Assembly (NCBI GenBank): GCA_037126765.1 | Contig: JBBCBC010000012.1 | Coordinates: 7,936,001-8,000,000 of the forward strand | Origin: Stenogyne calaminthoides | Taxonomy: Eukaryota; Streptophyta; Magnoliopsida; Lamiales; Lamiaceae | Length of the DNA stretch: 64,000 nucleotides | Reading direction: 5' to 3' | In this document: positions 1 to 11,696 of the stretch, in pieces | Numbering within the stretch: the first letter of the stretch is position 1 | Layout: each line of letters opens with the position of its first letter | Made by a program: the position numbers and the translations under genes | The notes under the pieces: model-generated | The model's database searches: none | What the model was told of the DNA's origin: nothing | The model's input: the letters and a program-made list of their open reading frames with translations, nothing else

Positions 1-1433
1 CTTAATAAGGTCTGTGTGTGATTAGTAGTTATTGCTTTGACTTATAAATGGGAAGAGAATCATTGCGACTTCGATACCCTATATCATGGGAAATAATATT
101 AATTGCATGACAGTTGCTAAATTAATACAGAGAACCGTGTGCTTGCAATGTCTTACTTGATTGGTCCCCTTGGTGGGCCTGGAACCTTTATCATACCAAA
201 TCTTGCAAGTGGAATTAATTTTCCGGTATGGATAATAAAGTTGGGTTGTCCTTACTCCAAGGATAAAGATATTAATTAATATAAAGCTTTTCAGTGGCTT
301 AATTAATTAATGGACTAAATAATCTTAAACACAGAAAATAATAATCGAGAGCCATATTACCGTAATATGGGTTAAGATTGGATAGTGCAATATTAATTAT
401 ATAGTGACATTAATTGATATTAATGGGCTGAATTATATTGTGGCTCAATATTGAAATTCAGAAGCCCATTGGAAGGTCCATCATAATTCTCCTAAAGGTC
501 CCTCAAGTAGACCAAATTATAGTCCAATAAATATAAGGTGCTTAAAATAAAATTAATTATTGTTGCAATATTTCCTCAATAATTTTGAAAATAATTAAAG
601 AAAGAGGGAGAAGATTTTTCTTGAAAAGATTTTATGGAAAGGAGATAAGTATTCTTGGAATACAAGATTATCCCATAAATTCAAGAAAACTCCCTCTCGG
701 TCTCTTTAATTGGAAATTTTTGAAAAATTAGGGGATAAGAAGGAATAAAAGATTTTCTTGATTTTCATGAAAGGATTTTATGGAAAAAGATATGTATTCT
801 TGGAATACAAGAATATCTCATAAATTCAAGAAAGATCCAATCTTGAAATCTTCCTTCCTATTTTTTCGAAAATAAGAATTAAATAGGGTGTGAGATTTTT
901 GTGGAAAAATACACATGGAAAGAAGAATATATGGGATATATTCAAGATTTCTTGGATATCAAGAAAAGATCTTTCCTAAACCTATTTGGACTCCAAATTT
1001 TCGTTTCCCCCTATGATATAAATAAGGGGATGAATTCTTTTCATTCCTCTAGTGTTCCATGCGTTGTAAATATTAGAAATCCACAAAGGTGGTGCAACAA
1101 TTTTTATTTTCCTTTATTTTATAAATCGTTCATCGGAGAACCTTCCATCGGGGTTATTGGACGAGGACTTGGGAATACTTGAGAAGGACTTTTGGTTGGT
1201 ATCCAAATATTTGATTCTGCCTGTCTCAGATCGTCTCTCCAACGGGTACGTTTACGTAAACTCCTAGAAATTCCGCATGCTAGGATCTTTTACGTGAAAT
1301 ATTATTTGCATGTTGTTGTTGGATTAATTATTATTTAAATTCACTTAGGTAAATTCATGCTAGTAATAATTGTTAATTTAAATTTGTGTTTATAGGGTCA
1401 TCCCGATAGATCCTGACATATGTTATCCCAACA
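1..1433 (+). repeat. E1 5' LTR (partial)
   Basis: Matches 8219-9672 closely throughout with scattered substitutions. It ends CCCAACA, the inverted copy of the TGTTGGG that opens the 3' LTR, and is followed two bases later by the tRNA primer site. A TATAAATA box lies at 1017-1024, so transcription should start near 1045-1050. Confidence 0.93.
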
Positions 1434-1435
1434 AC

Positions 1436-1447
1436 TGGTATCAGAGC
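1436..1447 (+). other. E1 primer-binding site (tRNA-iMet)
   Basis: TGGTATCAGAGC, the standard copia minus-strand primer site complementary to the 3' end of initiator methionine tRNA, two bases after the LTR end. Confidence 0.92.
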
Positions 1448-2917
1448 CCTGGTTCGGGCTCTGATCTTTTAAACTGTAATTTAAATTGATGTTCATTAAA
1501 ATTGAAATTGGATAGTAGAACTGTTAGATCTGTTTTGCAGGTATCCAATTGTCATGATATTTTAATGTGCTTATTTACATGCAAATAAATTGTTAGTTTT
1601 TAATTCGATTCGTTCAGATTCGTTTTTGCCTCTTGAGAAAATCCACGAGTAGATTAGAATTTATTTGATTTGTTCAATGTAATAGACTAGTCTAGATCTA
1701 GGTTTGTTTATTTTTCATAAATAAATTGTAATCGGATCATGAACGAAGATGGAGACGAAGAGTTAAAGACGGACGTCCAAGTGTCCGGACGTACGCGAGC
1801 CAAGACGAAGCACGTGGGCTAGGCCGAAGGCCTAGCGACCACGAGCATCGCCAGGCGGGATGCGGACGAGGCGAGATGGTCGCGTGCTAGGCACGCGAGG
1901 CTGTTGGCATCAAGAGCCGCACGTGGCGTACACTGGGCGTGCAAGAGCCGGACGTGCAGGCTGGCTGGGCGATGAGGCACGGGACCCCGGACGCGGGCGC
2001 GCGTCCGGGCGATGCTTCGTGCAAGGCTGTGGGCGATGGGGCGGGATGGCCGATCCGGACCGGGGCATGCGCCTAGGCGCATGCGACTCGTGCTCCGGGT
2101 CGTAAGCTACTCGTTTTTCGGAAATCGTCCTAACCCGAAATGGAGGATATTTTTTTTGAAGAATTGTTGCGGATTCAGTGGGAGCCTTTCGAGACGAACG
2201 ATGAAGGCAAAATAAGAGACGATTTCTCAAGATCAAAATTTGAAATTTAAACCATGACAGTTGGATATATGTGCCCAACGTGATTTATTTTGTCTTGATG
2301 CTTGTTTTAAATTCGTGCAATTTTATTTGTTAAATGTGTTTGCATGATTTAGAATTGTCTAAAAGAAAATCTCACTTTCGAAAATTACTAAGTATGTTTT
2401 ATTGATAAATTTTATTCCGGATAATAAAATTATGTCAAATTGACCTCCATGATTTATTTATTTGTGAATTCTTTTGGAGTAATTTCTGCCACGGAACGAC
2501 CAAAAGATGGATTTCACATGAATAAATTCCCAAAAGGATGATTGTGAATTATTATTAGTGGCGACGATGACCCTCCCCACGAGGCTCGTACAAAGTGAAG
2601 TAATAATTCTGTATTTAATCATGGTTATTACTTAGGTATAAAATTGATATGCATATACTTCCCCGAAGTCCTTGTCAATTTTATATTGGTCAAGTGGGAG
2701 CCGACTATTAATTTTGAATTAAAGAGTTGTAACTGTTCTTGTTTGTAACCTGCTTGAATGTGTTTAAATAGACAGTTCACCCCACGTGACCTATTTAAAC
2801 TGTTTTGAGATGTCGACTGATGCTTATTCATATTGTTTTGAGATTTTGATATGAATAAAGTGATCGAATTATGTGATAATTTTGTGTTTGCACAATTGTT
2901 GTTTATTTCAGTTCAGC
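1448..2917 (+). other. E1 leader with GC-rich block at 1745-2110
   Basis: Untranslated leader between primer site and gag. About 365 bases (1745-2110) are strongly GC-rich with repeated GGGCGATG-like and CGGACG-like words, against an AT-rich background. E2 carries a different GC-rich block at the same place (25850-26190), although the flanks of both blocks align. Short open frames on both strands here are what GC-rich DNA gives by chance; none resembles a known protein. Confidence 0.75.
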
Positions 2918-3664
2918 ATGTCGCAACCTTTTAATCCACTGTTAATATACTTAAAATGAATAGAATTGTATAGGAAACTATGTTGATTGGAAACAAAAAG
3001 TCATGATTGTCCTAACTGCACAAAAGCACAAGTGGATTCTTGACACACCAAAACCAGATGAGTCAACTGACGAGTAAAAAATGCGGGACTCATCACCTTG
3101 CGAGAGATGTTGTCGCTGAAAATGGTGGAGGGAAACCCCGTAAGGGATTACGTCCTCAAAATAGATGGCTCATCTGAACAAACTTGAGGTTCTCGGTGCA
3201 GATTATGATCTAATTGATTTGATACTCCATTCTCTGCCCAAAAATTTTGAGCACTTTGGCCTCGCTAGTTGATTTGTTGTAAGGTTTGGTCACGACAGAG
3301 ACGTTGATGGGGCACCGAACTCAAGCTTTGACGAAAATTGGTCCGTCTTCATCTTCTAGGCCAAGGGAAGGCAAGAAGAAGAAGAGGACCAAAAGTCATA
3401 AGCAATCAAACTCAACTGTTGCCAAGGGTAACGGTAAGATGAGGAATGCCGGTGGTGTCAAGAAAAATCCAAAGGGGAAGTGCTTAAACTGCGGTGAAAG
3501 AGGACAATGGAGGTTTGCCTGTTCCAACCCCAAAAGGGCTGGAAATAAAGGTAATTCCCATGCACTAGTTGTTGAAACTTGTTTAGCGGCGTATACTTCT
3601 CATTCGGTGGGTAGTTAATACGGGATCTGCTGACCATGTATGTTTCACGTTACGGGGTCCCAGT
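2918..3664 (+). pseudogene. E1 gag and protease remnant
   Basis: The gag start at 2918 is inferred by alignment with E2 (27014). The frame is broken many times; the longest open piece is 3286-3618. It encodes a lysine-rich stretch and a CCHC-type zinc knuckle (CX2CX4-Q-X4C, about 3481-3522) in which the histidine ligand is replaced by glutamine. Immediately downstream (about 3611-3650, another frame) is the copia protease active-site region, reading V-V-N-T-G-S-A-D-H-V: the catalytic Asp of the D-T/S-G triad is Asn. Both losses should abolish function. Expected roles are RNA binding and packaging (Gag) and polyprotein cleavage (protease). Confidence 0.85.
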
Positions 3665-3705
3665 TGACCCGACAACTTAGTGGGAGTGAGATCCTCATCA
3701 CATGG

Positions 3706-3830
3706 GCAATGTTACGTAAGTAACAACTATTGCAATGCTACGAAGGTAGCAGGTATTGCAATTCCACTAAAGTAGCATTACTGCAATGCTATGTGAAGTA
3801 GCAGTTTTTTCAGTATTGCATGAGTAGTGG
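3706..3830 (+). repeat. 26-bp tandem repeat in protease region of E1
   Basis: About four to five diverged copies of a roughly 26-bp unit with core TGCAATGCTACG and a following AAGTAGCA. The unit arises from the protease segment that is single-copy in E3 and E4. Since 26 is not a multiple of three, each added copy shifts the frame. The same expansion occurs in E2 at 27817-27940. Confidence 0.75.
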
Positions 3831-3879
3831 TTAAAGCAGTGGGAGACGTGCACCTGTCTTTTGAAGACATAATTTTAGA

Positions 3880-4164
3880 ACAAAGACAGGATTGCAGAAC
3901 GAAGAAACAGAACACTCTTAGAAATGGTCAGATCCATGATGAGTTATTCAGATCTACCCAAGTCATTTTGGGGTCATGCCTTGGAAACGGTGGCTTACGT
4001 TCTAAATTTGGTGCCATCCAAGTCGGTTCCCAAAAACCCTAAAGAGTTGTGGACCGAGCCCAAGCCCAGTCTGAGACATCTTAGGATTTGGGGGTGTCCG
4101 GCATACGTGCTAGACAAGAAAGTCGGTAAGTTGGATGCACGTTCGAAACTAAGGCTGTTTATAT
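3880..4164 (+). pseudogene. E1 integrase fragment (C-terminal side of catalytic core)
   Basis: Resumes at the RRNRTLLEMVRSMM region next to the third acidic residue of the integrase D,D-35-E core and runs to K-L-R-L-F, where the solo LTR begins. By comparison with E2 (28145-28909), the zinc-binding domain and most of the catalytic core are deleted between about 3870 and 3900. No functional integrase can come from it. Confidence 0.85.
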
Positions 4165-5826
4165 TGTTGGGAAATTTGTATTTAGTTTTGATGGAAGTTC
4201 CAAAATAGGTTGTAATAGGACCAGTCAGATCTGTTAGCTGACTGATGACTTAGAATCAGATTAAGATGACCAGCTGAAATTTATAGATAGCTGATGTAAA
4301 AGATAGGTCACATATTGAGGGGGAACTCAATATGTATAGGTCAGGTCAAATTATCAGATGACCAGATAAGGTCAGATGATCAGAAGACCAAGACAAGTCA
4401 GAAGACAAGAAGAAGTCAGATGATCAGGTGAAGACTGAAGACACTGAGGCTCAGAGAAACCTGAAGACTCAGATAAACCTGAAGACTCAGATAAGCTTGA
4501 AGACTCAGTATGACAGTGAAGACACTGAGAGTCAGAGTAACCTGAAGATCAGAAGACTACCAGAAGATCAAGAAGACCAGAAGACCTACATCAGTCGAGT
4601 CTGCAAATTGTGCTAAGACAATCTGCATCAGAAGACTCTATCAGGTAGACTGATCAGTTATCTGATCAGGTCAGCTCACACATGGCGTCAACCTAAATGG
4701 TACACCAGACAATACGAATATTCTAAAAAAGGAATATCAAGCGTCAAATGGACAAATACTGAAGTGCCGTACTCGTAAAACCAAAGAGAAAGCAACACGT
4801 GCACAAAAAGAGCTGACAATGCGGGATTCGACACTGCTGAGACAAACGGCGCTAATCATGCCTTCGGCCACGCCGATATTCGGAGCACGTCACATCAAAT
4901 CCTACAAACCTACCAAATATAGCCCGAAATTCAAATTGCTCTCCAACGGCTTTTTGATTTCGTGATCTATAAAATTGGATTGCTCTTCAAAAGTGAAGAA
5001 CACAACCGAAAAGCGGAACAACGGAAATAACGTAAATTATCAAGAAGCAAAAGCTATAGCAGAATTTCCGCTCGAAGAACACCAAATTTGAAGATTATTC
5101 TTAAGTGTTCATCCCATTGTTCTTAGCATAGAAATCTCATCCTCTAGCATTTGGCTACATAAACACTAGGATAGATTTCCAGTTGGAACCACAACAAATC
5201 TTTACCCAAACTCAAAAGTTAGGTTAAGTTTGTTTTGCAAGATTTCAGACTAGGGATTCTAGTTCTGATTTCTGGGATCGGTTGAGTGTGAACTCGATAA
5301 ACATCTGTTGGGTGTTGGACTAACACACTAAACTAAGTCCAGTCGGTTAAGTTGGTTTAGTTGGTGCCCCTTGTGATAGGGAAGAGTGGACGTAGGACCG
5401 ATTATCTGAACCACTATAAAAATCTTGTGTGCATTTACTTGCTCTTTATTGCTTTACACTATTACACACAACTGAGCTTAAAATTGCATACATATTCTGA
5501 GTAAATATCAGTCTGCACCAAGCAACTGATCTGATCAGGTTGACAGCTTAGTCAGCCGATTGAAAACTGACTTGAGAATCTGATTTGATAAAACTGGTTT
5601 TTCACACGGGTATTAACTAGCTTCCGCAGTATCAGTTAAACTGACAGATATCAAACTGATCTGCCCTCAGGCACTCAGTAAGATTGAACATCAGTCCAAA
5701 CTGATTCACTTGCACTCTGATCAGGTAAACTGCAATCACATCTGATCTGCACGAAAAAGTTTTCAGAAGTCTATTCACCCCTCCCCTCTAGACTTCTGCC
5801 CTCACGAAACCCGTTCGGGACCTACA
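4165..5826 (+). mobile_element. Solo LTR (long-LTR copia family) inside E1 pol
   Basis: Interrupts the integrase frame exactly: the coding sequence stops at Arg-Leu-Phe before 4165 and resumes at Tyr-Pro-Met-Gly-Thr-Lys after 5826. It begins TGTTGGGAAAT and ends CGGGACCTACA, and both ends resemble the LTR family of 30796-36117. Internally it has GAAGACTCAG-type microrepeats (4310-4600), and 5340-5400 matches, in reverse complement, a segment around 31010-31070. No primer site or coding region is present, so it is a solo LTR. I see no clean 5-bp target duplication (TATAT left, AGGAT right). Confidence 0.8.
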
Positions 5827-7686
5827 AGGATATCCCATGGGAACGAAAGGGTGCATGTTCTATGGTCCCGAAGATCAAAAGGTGGTAATAAGTATGCACT
5901 TTAGATTTTTGGAAGAAGGCTTTATGAACAATCGAAAGCCCAAAAGTGAGATTACCTTAAATGAAATAAGAGGGCAAACTCATATACCAACTGTACAGGT
6001 TGATATACCAAGCGTCACACCGACACAATCGGAACCTCATCGTAGTGGGAGGGTGGTCCGACAACCTAAGAGATTCATGGGGATAGGAGAATCTTTGGAT
6101 TTGGTCCTCGGGGATAGTGAATTAGACCCCTGGTCCTACAATGAGGCGGTCCAAGATAAGGATTCAGAATCCTGGCAAACTGCGATAAAAGCCGAGATGA
6201 GCTCAATTGATCATAATCAGGTGTGGGAGCTAGTTGAACCACCCAGTGGGGTAAAACCCATTGGATAAAAGTGGGTCTACAAGAGGAAAAGAGGACCTGA
6301 CGGGAAGGTGGAAACCTTCAAAGCTAGGCTTGTGGCAAAGGGATACACTCAGAAAGAGGGTATCGATTATGAAGAAACCTTTTTCGGCTGTAGCCATGCT
6401 TAAGTCCATCTGTATTCTATTGGCAATAGCTGCGCATCTTAATTTTGAGATCTGGCAAATGGATGTCAAGATAGCTTTCCTTAACGAGAGTCTTAACAAG
6501 GAAATCTATATGCAACAGCCCGAAGGTTTCATCGAAAAAGGCCAGGAACACCTTGTGTGCAAGCTGAGGAAGTCCATTTATGGACTTAAGCAAGCATCTC
6601 GGACTTGGAACCAATGTTTTGATCATGTAATAAAATCTTATGGGTTTGATCAAAACGATTTCGAGAGTTGTGTTTATAGAAAGTGTGACGGAACTGCCTT
6701 GGTATTCCTAGTACTATACGTAGACGATATTCTGCTAATCGGAAACGATGTAAAGGTTTTGTCAGACGTAAGGGTATAGCTGTAAAAACAGTTTGATATG
6801 AAGGACTTAGGGGAAGCCGGTCATATTCTTGGGATCAAGATCACTCGAGATCGAAAGAAAAGAATGATCGGCTTATCGCAAGCTTCATACATAGATACCG
6901 TTTTGAAGCGTTTCAACATGCAAGATTCTAAGAAGGGTTTTGTACCTTTCAGGCACGGAATCCATCTATCGAAAGAAATGTGTCCCAAGACACAAAGGGA
7001 GATAGATGACATGAGAGGTATTCCTTATGCGTCGGCAGTAGGAAGCCTCATGTATGCAATGTTGTGTACGAGACCTGATTTCTGCTACGCCGTAGGCATG
7101 GTAGCAAGATATCAAAGTAACCCCGAAAATCAACATTGGACTGCTGTTAAGAACATTCTAAAGTATCTGAAAAGAACTCGAGATAGAATGTTGGTTTATC
7201 AGTCAGACAATTTATTTCCAGTGGGATACACAGACTCGGATTTCCAATCAGACCTAGATTCCAGACTATCTGCCTCAGTTAGTGTGTTTTCATTTGGGAA
7301 GTGTAGCCATGAAATGGACGAGTGTGAAGCAGAAATGCATCATTGACTCAACCATGGAAGCCAGGTAAGTAGTTGTTTGTGAAGTAGTGAAGGAACCAGT
7401 TTAACTCTAGATCTTCTTAGTGGACTTGGATGGAGTTCCGAATTTGTCTAGCAATATTTGCTAGAGGCAGTTGCAAATTCAAGGGAACCAAGAGTCCACG
7501 AGTCAAACAAACACACTGAAGGAAAGAAACCTTAGAAGAGAAATCGTTAAGAGAGGAGATGTAGAAGTGGCTAAGATCGCAATGGAGGATAACTTAGTTA
7601 ATCCTTTCACAAAGTGTCTGCCTCTGGAAACATTCAAGAGAGATGTGGGAGGAATGATTTTCAAGTGCGTAGCCAATCTGCTTTGA
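5827..7686 (+). pseudogene. E1 integrase tail, reverse transcriptase and RNase H
   Basis: Continues pol after the solo LTR. Open pieces are 5837-6268 (integrase tail and N-terminal RT), 6261-6779 (RT, with the Y-V-D-D catalytic motif near 6718-6729), 6798-7346 (RT end to RNase H start) and 7471-7686 (RNase H end). Breaks: a TAA at 6266-6268 where E4 has Cys, a frameshift near 6385, stops near 6778 and 6784, and a scrambled RNase H from 7250 to 7480. The Y-x-D-N aspartate region of RNase H is deleted at about 7450-7470, a lesion shared with E2. Confidence 0.9.
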
Positions 7687-7801
7687 GTATAAGTGGGAGA
7701 AATATTATTAGTTTCGTGTAGGTGGAATTAGATGTCACGTAGAACTACACGAGACGTGTTGTGGTATACTTAAAAGCAGACTTTGAGTATAAGTGAGAGA
7801 T
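7684..7801 (+). other. E1 polypurine tract region
   Basis: Two copies of GAGTATAAGTGRGAGA (7685-7700 and 7785-7800) follow the pol stop; the second abuts the 3' LTR and is the likely plus-strand primer. The duplicated tract recurs in E2 and E4, so it is a family trait. Confidence 0.7.
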
Positions 7802-9672
7802 TGTTGGGTTTATACGTGAAAGTATGCTTTTACTTTGTATAACCTATATATTAAACACTTATTTACTGAAATAAATTGTTTATCATTGTTGCTTTAAATA
7901 TGATTGAATGTTATATATATTTATTGCAAATCGTTCGTAGCACGCGTTACATTGTAATTAACGTGGTGATACCAGATCACAAAAGATCACGTTAACAGTT
8001 CCTTGTAAACGAGTGCGTGTTTCACAACATAGATAGATCCGAACAATCTATTGGTAGAAGTTGATATGTAAGGCTCAGATTGACTTGTCTTGACCAAGAG
8101 ATTACACTAGTGCATTCGATGCGCTGAAGCGGACCTGCAGAGAGGATAAACTCATTTGCACTGACTTAAGGGATGAAGAGTTAGACCTCAGTGGTTGTTG
8201 ATTTCTTAATCTCTGTCACTTAATAAGGACTGTGTGTGATTAGTAGTTATTGCATTGACTTATAAATGGGAAGAGAATCATTGTGACTTCGATACCGTAT
8301 ATCTTGGGCAATAATCGCACGACAGTTGCTAAATTAATACAGAGAATCGTGTGCTTGCAATGTCTTGCTTGATTGGTCCCCTTGGTGGGCCTTGAACCTT
8401 TATCATACCAAATCTTGCAAGTGGAATTAATTTTTCGATATGCATAATAAAGTTGGGTTGTCCTTACTCCAAGGATAAATATATTAATTAATATAAAGCT
8501 TTTCAGTGGCTTAATTAATTAATGGACTAAATAATCTTAAACACGGGAAATAATAACCGGGAGCCATATTACCGTAATATGGGTTAAGATTGGATAGTGC
8601 AATCTTAATTATATAGTGGCATTAATTGATATTAATGGGCTGAATTATATTGTGGCTCAATATTGGAATTCAGAAGCCCATTGGAAGGTCCATCTTAATT
8701 CTCCTAAAGGCTCCTCAAGTAGCCCAAATTATAGTCCAATAAATATAAGGTGCTTAAAATAAAATTAATTATTGTTGCAATATTTCCTCAATAATTTCGA
8801 AAATACTTAAAGAAAGGGGGAGAAGATTTTTCTTGAAAGATTTTATGGAAATGAGATAAGTATTCTTGGAATACAAGATTATCCCATAAATTCAAGAAAA
8901 CTCCCACTTGGTCTCTTTAATTGGAAATTTTCGAAAAATTAGGGGATAAGAAGGAATAAAAGTTTTTATTGATTTTTTTGAAAGTATTTTATGGAAAAAG
9001 ATATGTATTTTTTTTTTTGACAGGAAAAGATATGTATTATTGAAATACAAGAATATCTCATAAATTCAAGAAAGATCCAATCTTGAAATCTTCCTTCTTA
9101 TTTTTCGAAAATAAGGATTAAATAGGGTGTGAGATTTTTGTGGAAAAATACACATGGAAAGAAGAATATATGGTATATATTCAAGATTTCTTGGAGATCA
9201 AGAAAATATCTTTCCTAACTCTATTTGGACTCCAAATTTTCGTTCCCCCCTATGATATAAATAAGGGGATGAATTCTTTTCATTCCTCTAGTGTTCCATG
9301 CGTTGAAAATATTAGAAATCCACAAAGGTGGTGCAATAATTTTTATTTTCCTTTGTTTTATAAATCGTTCATCGGAGAACCTTCCACCGGGGTTATTGGA
9401 CGAGGACTTTGGAATACTTGAGAAGGACTTTTGGTGGGTATCCAGATACTTGATCTTGTCTATCTCAGATCGTCTCTCCAACGGGTACGTTTAAGTAAAC
9501 TCCTAGAAATTCCGCATGCTAGGATCTTTTACGTGAAATATTAGTTGCATGTTGTTGTTGGATTAATTATTATTTGAATTCACTTAGGTAAATTCATGCT
9601 AGTAATAATTGTTAATTTAAATTTGTGTTTATGAGGTCGTCCCGATAGATCTTGGCATATGTTATCCCAACA
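7802..9672 (+). repeat. E1 3' LTR
   Basis: 1871 bp, TGTTGGG...CCCAACA. TATAAATA lies at 9256-9263. An insertion-like stretch with a poly-T run at 9008-9030 is absent from the 5' copy. The next bases, CCTTG, would be the right-hand target duplication; its partner is outside the window. Confidence 0.95.
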
Positions 9673-10953
9673 CCTTGTAGTGACCCCCGGTTTTTTTGGA
9701 GCCTTTCCTTGTGTCCGCGACCTCCTTATTATCGGAGAGTCGAGATTCCAGCAGTTCTGATGTATGGATCAAGTCGCTAGCTCACCTTCGGAAGTCGGCG
9801 TAGCTAGTCGGATATTCGGCGGTCATGCGCCGCCATAGCTTGGTTCCCTTCCTGAGGCCGGAGACGGCCCCAAACGGTTTTGCCTCATCCCCTATGGGAT
9901 CTCCTTCAAGTATGAGTTTGTCGATCCTTTCAATGTAAGACTGATCCGACTCCGTATCCCCTTGTTGGGTGTTCATTAGGTGCTGCCTGGTAGCAGGTCG
10001 GGGTGCCAGAGCTGTGAAATGGGTCAAGAACAACCTGGCGAGCTGTTCAAACGTGTCCACCAAGAATGGTGGTAACGAGGTAAACCACTAGTGAGCTTGG
10101 TCGCTCAGGGTCAAAGAAAAGAGCCGACACTTAGTTGCATCAGATGCGCCCATAGAGGCCATGTAGGAATTGTACTTCGCTATATGGACCCTTGGGTCTG
10201 TGTTTCCACTGTAGCGATCTAGGGCCACTATACTGATCTTCCTCTGGGTAGGAGCCAAAGTAACCATGGTCCCGAGTGGAGAATCCGGGATGGTGAGGTT
10301 ATTGTCTATCCCTACCGACCATTCTGATTTTCCACTCGTTCAAGAAGTCGCTGGACCATTCGGGCCAGTGCTGCAACCTGTATATCGCGATGGTCCCCTG
10401 CAGGGGGAGCCACCCGTGTGTCACCAAGGTGGATAGCCGAGCCCCTCGGCAATTCCTCATGGTGCGTGTTCAGGGTCAGCGCGAGGTCGCGTTCCACCTG
10501 GTCAGCGTGTCGAGGCTGAAACTGAGCCTCATCCTCAATGACCATCGGAGCCTTTTGAGCCCCCATGTCTCCAAGACGGTTGAACACGTTGTCCGATCCC
10601 ACCGGTTTTTCCAGGAGTCAGGGATTTCGTATGATGGCATGCTTCGCCGGGTCGTACGCCAGTTGGCCCGTTGACTGCCCCTTTCTGACAAGGGCAACCT
10701 TGCCCTTAGAGGTTCCGGCGTCGTGAGCAGTCTTCTTGATCGGAGGATGCTCCTCCTCTCTGTCGAAGGCGAGGCGTTTTTTGTTGAGGACGGCCATTAT
10801 GGCCTTGACATCCTCTGGTGTCCGTACCAGGTTCCACCAATCGGGAGTGGTTGTCGGAATCGCGTGGCGGGTGTGCTGGGAGCTTAGAGAGGCTTCGACA
10901 CCATCACGGGCATCCGCTTCGTGTCCGGTAGTGTTACCTTGGTTGATCGCCAT
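9673..10953 (-). pseudogene. Ty3/gypsy gag (5' part), disrupted
   Basis: Minus-strand gag of a gypsy element, starting at 10953 (M-A-I-N-Q-G) 71 bases inside the primer site. It runs through 10618-10953 and 10312-10602, then a retrotransposon-gag domain from about 10310 to 9782. That domain has the typical sequence I/L-D-R-Y-S-G-N-T-D-P-R, L-F-S-L-T-L near 10120, and L-A-R-L-F-L-T-H-F near 10030. Breaks: the stop at 10618, a frame change near 10310 and a TAG near 10090. Beyond 9782 the frame stops and E1 cuts the element at 9672, so no pol is visible. The gag and primer type resemble the Tat/Athila side of gypsy (family-level inference). Confidence 0.85.
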
Positions 10954-11023
10954 TGCTTGATCGGTTTTTTTTTATGAAAGGTGAGTCTTCTCAAGAATTT
11001 GTGTAATTCTTCAAGAAAAGTTT

Positions 11024-11039
11024 CCCACAGACGGTGCCA
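11024..11039 (-). other. Gypsy primer-binding site
   Basis: Minus-strand TGGCACCGTCTGTGGG, three bases inside the LTR end. This is the primer site form used by Tat/Ogre-like gypsy elements, distinct from the iMet sites of E1 and E2. Confidence 0.75.
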
Positions 11040-11041
11040 AT

Positions 11042-11696
11042 TGTTATGCACGGTTTACAATTTTCGGCCAACAAGTAACAATAGAACAATAATAAAGAAA
11101 TGGACGATCAATGTGATGAAATATCAGTCAAGTTTGATTAACCAGTTCGTCTTTTAACTAAGACTACGTCTGGGGGCGTCCAAGCCAGGAATATTTTATT
11201 ATATTTTATGCTTAAGAAACTAAGATTTTCCAACCCCTTACAAGTTTGGCCTTAAAGGCCTATTCATACTGTGATTCCCACCTCTTGGGCGGGAATTTTC
11301 ATAAGGAAAGGAGCACTAACAGGGGCTTCGATCTCGGAGCCCGCTAAATCTGCCTTGCCCGGTCAGACGTCGTCGCCTTTATTGTGCGCCAATCGCGGAG
11401 CGGACTTCGTGGCTTGTTGGGTGCCTCCTTTGACTATCGTGATACGCGATTTATTCGGATGTAAGTCGCTTCCGACCTGAGGATCTAGAGTACAAGTCGC
11501 CCCGCGACTTGTATAAATCTTTTAAGTCTGATTAGCGGCCTGCAGCCTAAGTTGCCTGAGTCAGGGCGAACTTAGTCCATACTTAGATAGATTGACAAGG
11601 TGTCCATTTAATTCCAGGTCGCTTTAAATGGTATAGGGGAGGTCGATCGCTGCTCATGTGATTAGGCCGGAGGTCGGGTTAATCCACGTTACAACA
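11042..11696 (-). repeat. Gypsy 5' LTR
   Basis: 655 bp. On the minus strand it begins TGTTGTAACG and ends GCATAACA, bounded internally by the primer site. It is richer in GC than its surroundings. The next bases outside (TAGTC) would be one target duplication; the other end of the element is not in the window. Confidence 0.8.

Larger units (their letters stand above)
1..9672 (+). mobile_element. Copia LTR retrotransposon E1 (5' end outside window)
   Basis: Ty1/copia element in order 5' LTR (1-1433), primer site, GC-rich leader, broken gag, protease remnant, truncated integrase, foreign solo LTR (4165-5826), integrase tail, reverse transcriptase, RNase H, polypurine tract and 3' LTR (7802-9672). 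The gag-integrase-RT-RNase H order shows it is copia, not gypsy. Window base 1 corresponds to about base 8219 of the 3' LTR, so roughly 417 bp of 5' LTR lie upstream of the window. The element sits in the gag of a gypsy element (9673-11696). All reading frames are broken, so it cannot move by its own proteins. Confidence 0.93.

Noticed and set aside
901..1182. 93-residue open frame repeated at 9140-9421
   Set aside because: Both copies lie in the E1 LTRs over the TATA and start region; similarity only reflects the LTR pair.
1819..2278. Several overlapping open frames on both strands
   Set aside because: They come from GC-rich leader DNA with few stops; Arg/Ala/Pro-rich translations match no family.
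4428..4616. Repetitive Lys/Thr/Asn/Leu-rich open frame
   Set aside because: Product of GAAGACTCAG microrepeats in a solo LTR; no start context or homologue.
10390..10960. Plus-strand open frames 10390-10674 and 10736-10960
   Set aside because: Antisense shadows of the minus-strand gypsy gag.
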